A model generated the notes under the pieces. The model was not told the origin of the DNA, did not search any database, and was given only the letters and a program-made list of their open reading frames with translations. Shown here piece after piece: positions 28,672 to 28,864 of a stretch of DNA of 28,864 bases (position 1 is the first letter of the stretch; every line of letters begins with the position of its first letter). The DNA lies in NCBI GenBank assembly GCA_943368345.1, contig CALRKY020000035.1, forward strand, positions 1 to 28,864. Reading direction: 5' to 3'. Origin of the DNA: JADCGM01 sp943368345 (lineage in GTDB: Bacteria > Pseudomonadota > Alphaproteobacteria > Sphingomonadales > Sphingomonadaceae). The position numbers and the translations under genes were made by a program.

Positions 28672-28864
28672 AGCGTCTTTCGACCAATCCGGGTCACCGT
28701 GACGGAGCCAAATTCGGTTCAGTGCAAGGCGTGAGGCGGGAGCGATGCATTGGCATCGTGACCAACGCGCAACGCCGCAATGGGCCGGATTTGGCCCGCC
28801 GCACGTGCGGTTGCGGCGGGAGGCCCGCTGGACAGCGTTGCATCGCTTGCAGGGAGCCACCAGC
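28672..28864. repeat. Palindrome-rich non-coding tail, possible dispersed element
   Basis: No convincing gene. The stretch holds several perfect stems: GTCAC-C-GTGAC (28693-28703), CGATGC-ATTG-GCATCG (28743-28758), GGGCC-GGATTT-GGCCC (28782-28797) and CCCGCCGC with GCGGCGGG (28795-28820). The last two compete for the same bases. The density of stems suggests a structured repeat or RNA cut by the window edge. Its identity is unknown. Confidence 0.4.

Overview
The window is GC-rich DNA from an alphaproteobacterium, most likely order Sphingomonadales. This placement is an inference from several features together: ribosomal protein S9 with a long Ala/Pro-rich N-terminal extension, DUF2794 next to cysE, mycobacterial-type AhpC paired with AhpD under OxyR, a PEP-CTERM-type Prs regulatory block, and a CCGCTCATCCCGAG-type dispersed palindrome of the kind seen in sphingomonad intergenic DNA. 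Genes are tightly packed with many 1 to 4 nt overlaps. No phage, CRISPR array or intact transposon is visible.

Layout. 1-492: left edge, a decayed IS3-family transposase on the minus strand. 493-9766: exopolysaccharide region. A mannose-1-phosphate guanylyltransferase (manC-like) is divergent from an EpsB-type membrane sugar transferase, which is followed by prsK (sensor kinase), prsR (sigma-54-dependent response regulator) and prsT (TPR protein). This is the regulatory and assembly block of PEP-CTERM/exosortase EPS loci, but no exosortase or PEP-CTERM substrate gene lies in the window. 9809-9923: tRNA-Pro(GGG) and its terminator. 9930-11193: a gamma-carbonic-anhydrase-like protein divergent from a VapB/VapC-type toxin-antitoxin pair. 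11190-13290: argC, DUF1697 and a GNAT acetyltransferase, chained by 4 nt overlaps. 13382-16039: a heme/ferric-reductase-like membrane protein convergent with a DsbD-type thiol:disulfide interchange protein. 16237-17249: rplM-rpsI. 17367-19387: ctaA (heme A synthase) and an SDR enzyme. 19531-21508: an MFE-2-like SDR and a polytopic membrane protein. 21511-23477: cysE-DUF2794 divergent from a TauE/SafE-type exporter. 23474-25673: peroxide defence (ahpD, ahpC, divergent oxyR). 25682-28671: bpt, threonine dehydratase, and a 3-hydroxyisobutyrate-dehydrogenase-type enzyme. 28672-28864: a palindrome-rich, non-coding tail.

The genes form recognisable functional groups. ManC supplies GDP-mannose, EpsB loads the first sugar phosphate on the lipid carrier, and PrsK/PrsR/PrsT control and support EPS or surface-protein assembly. 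OxyR with AhpC/AhpD is a peroxide-responsive unit. CysE with a sulfite-exporter-like permease suggests sulfur flux control.

The least ordinary signals are regulatory. They are an intrinsic terminator 20 nt upstream of rplM (a candidate attenuator), a hairpin that swallows the Shine-Dalgarno of the gene at 20477, a 19-bp perfect palindrome covering the oxyR start codon, and three GTAAGG repeats with an exact 18-bp period between the carbonic-anhydrase-like gene and vapB. A further oddity is a dsbD 3' end that reads through an intergenic-type palindrome. No wholly new multi-gene system was recognised. All protein assignments are from motif recognition by eye, with no database search.
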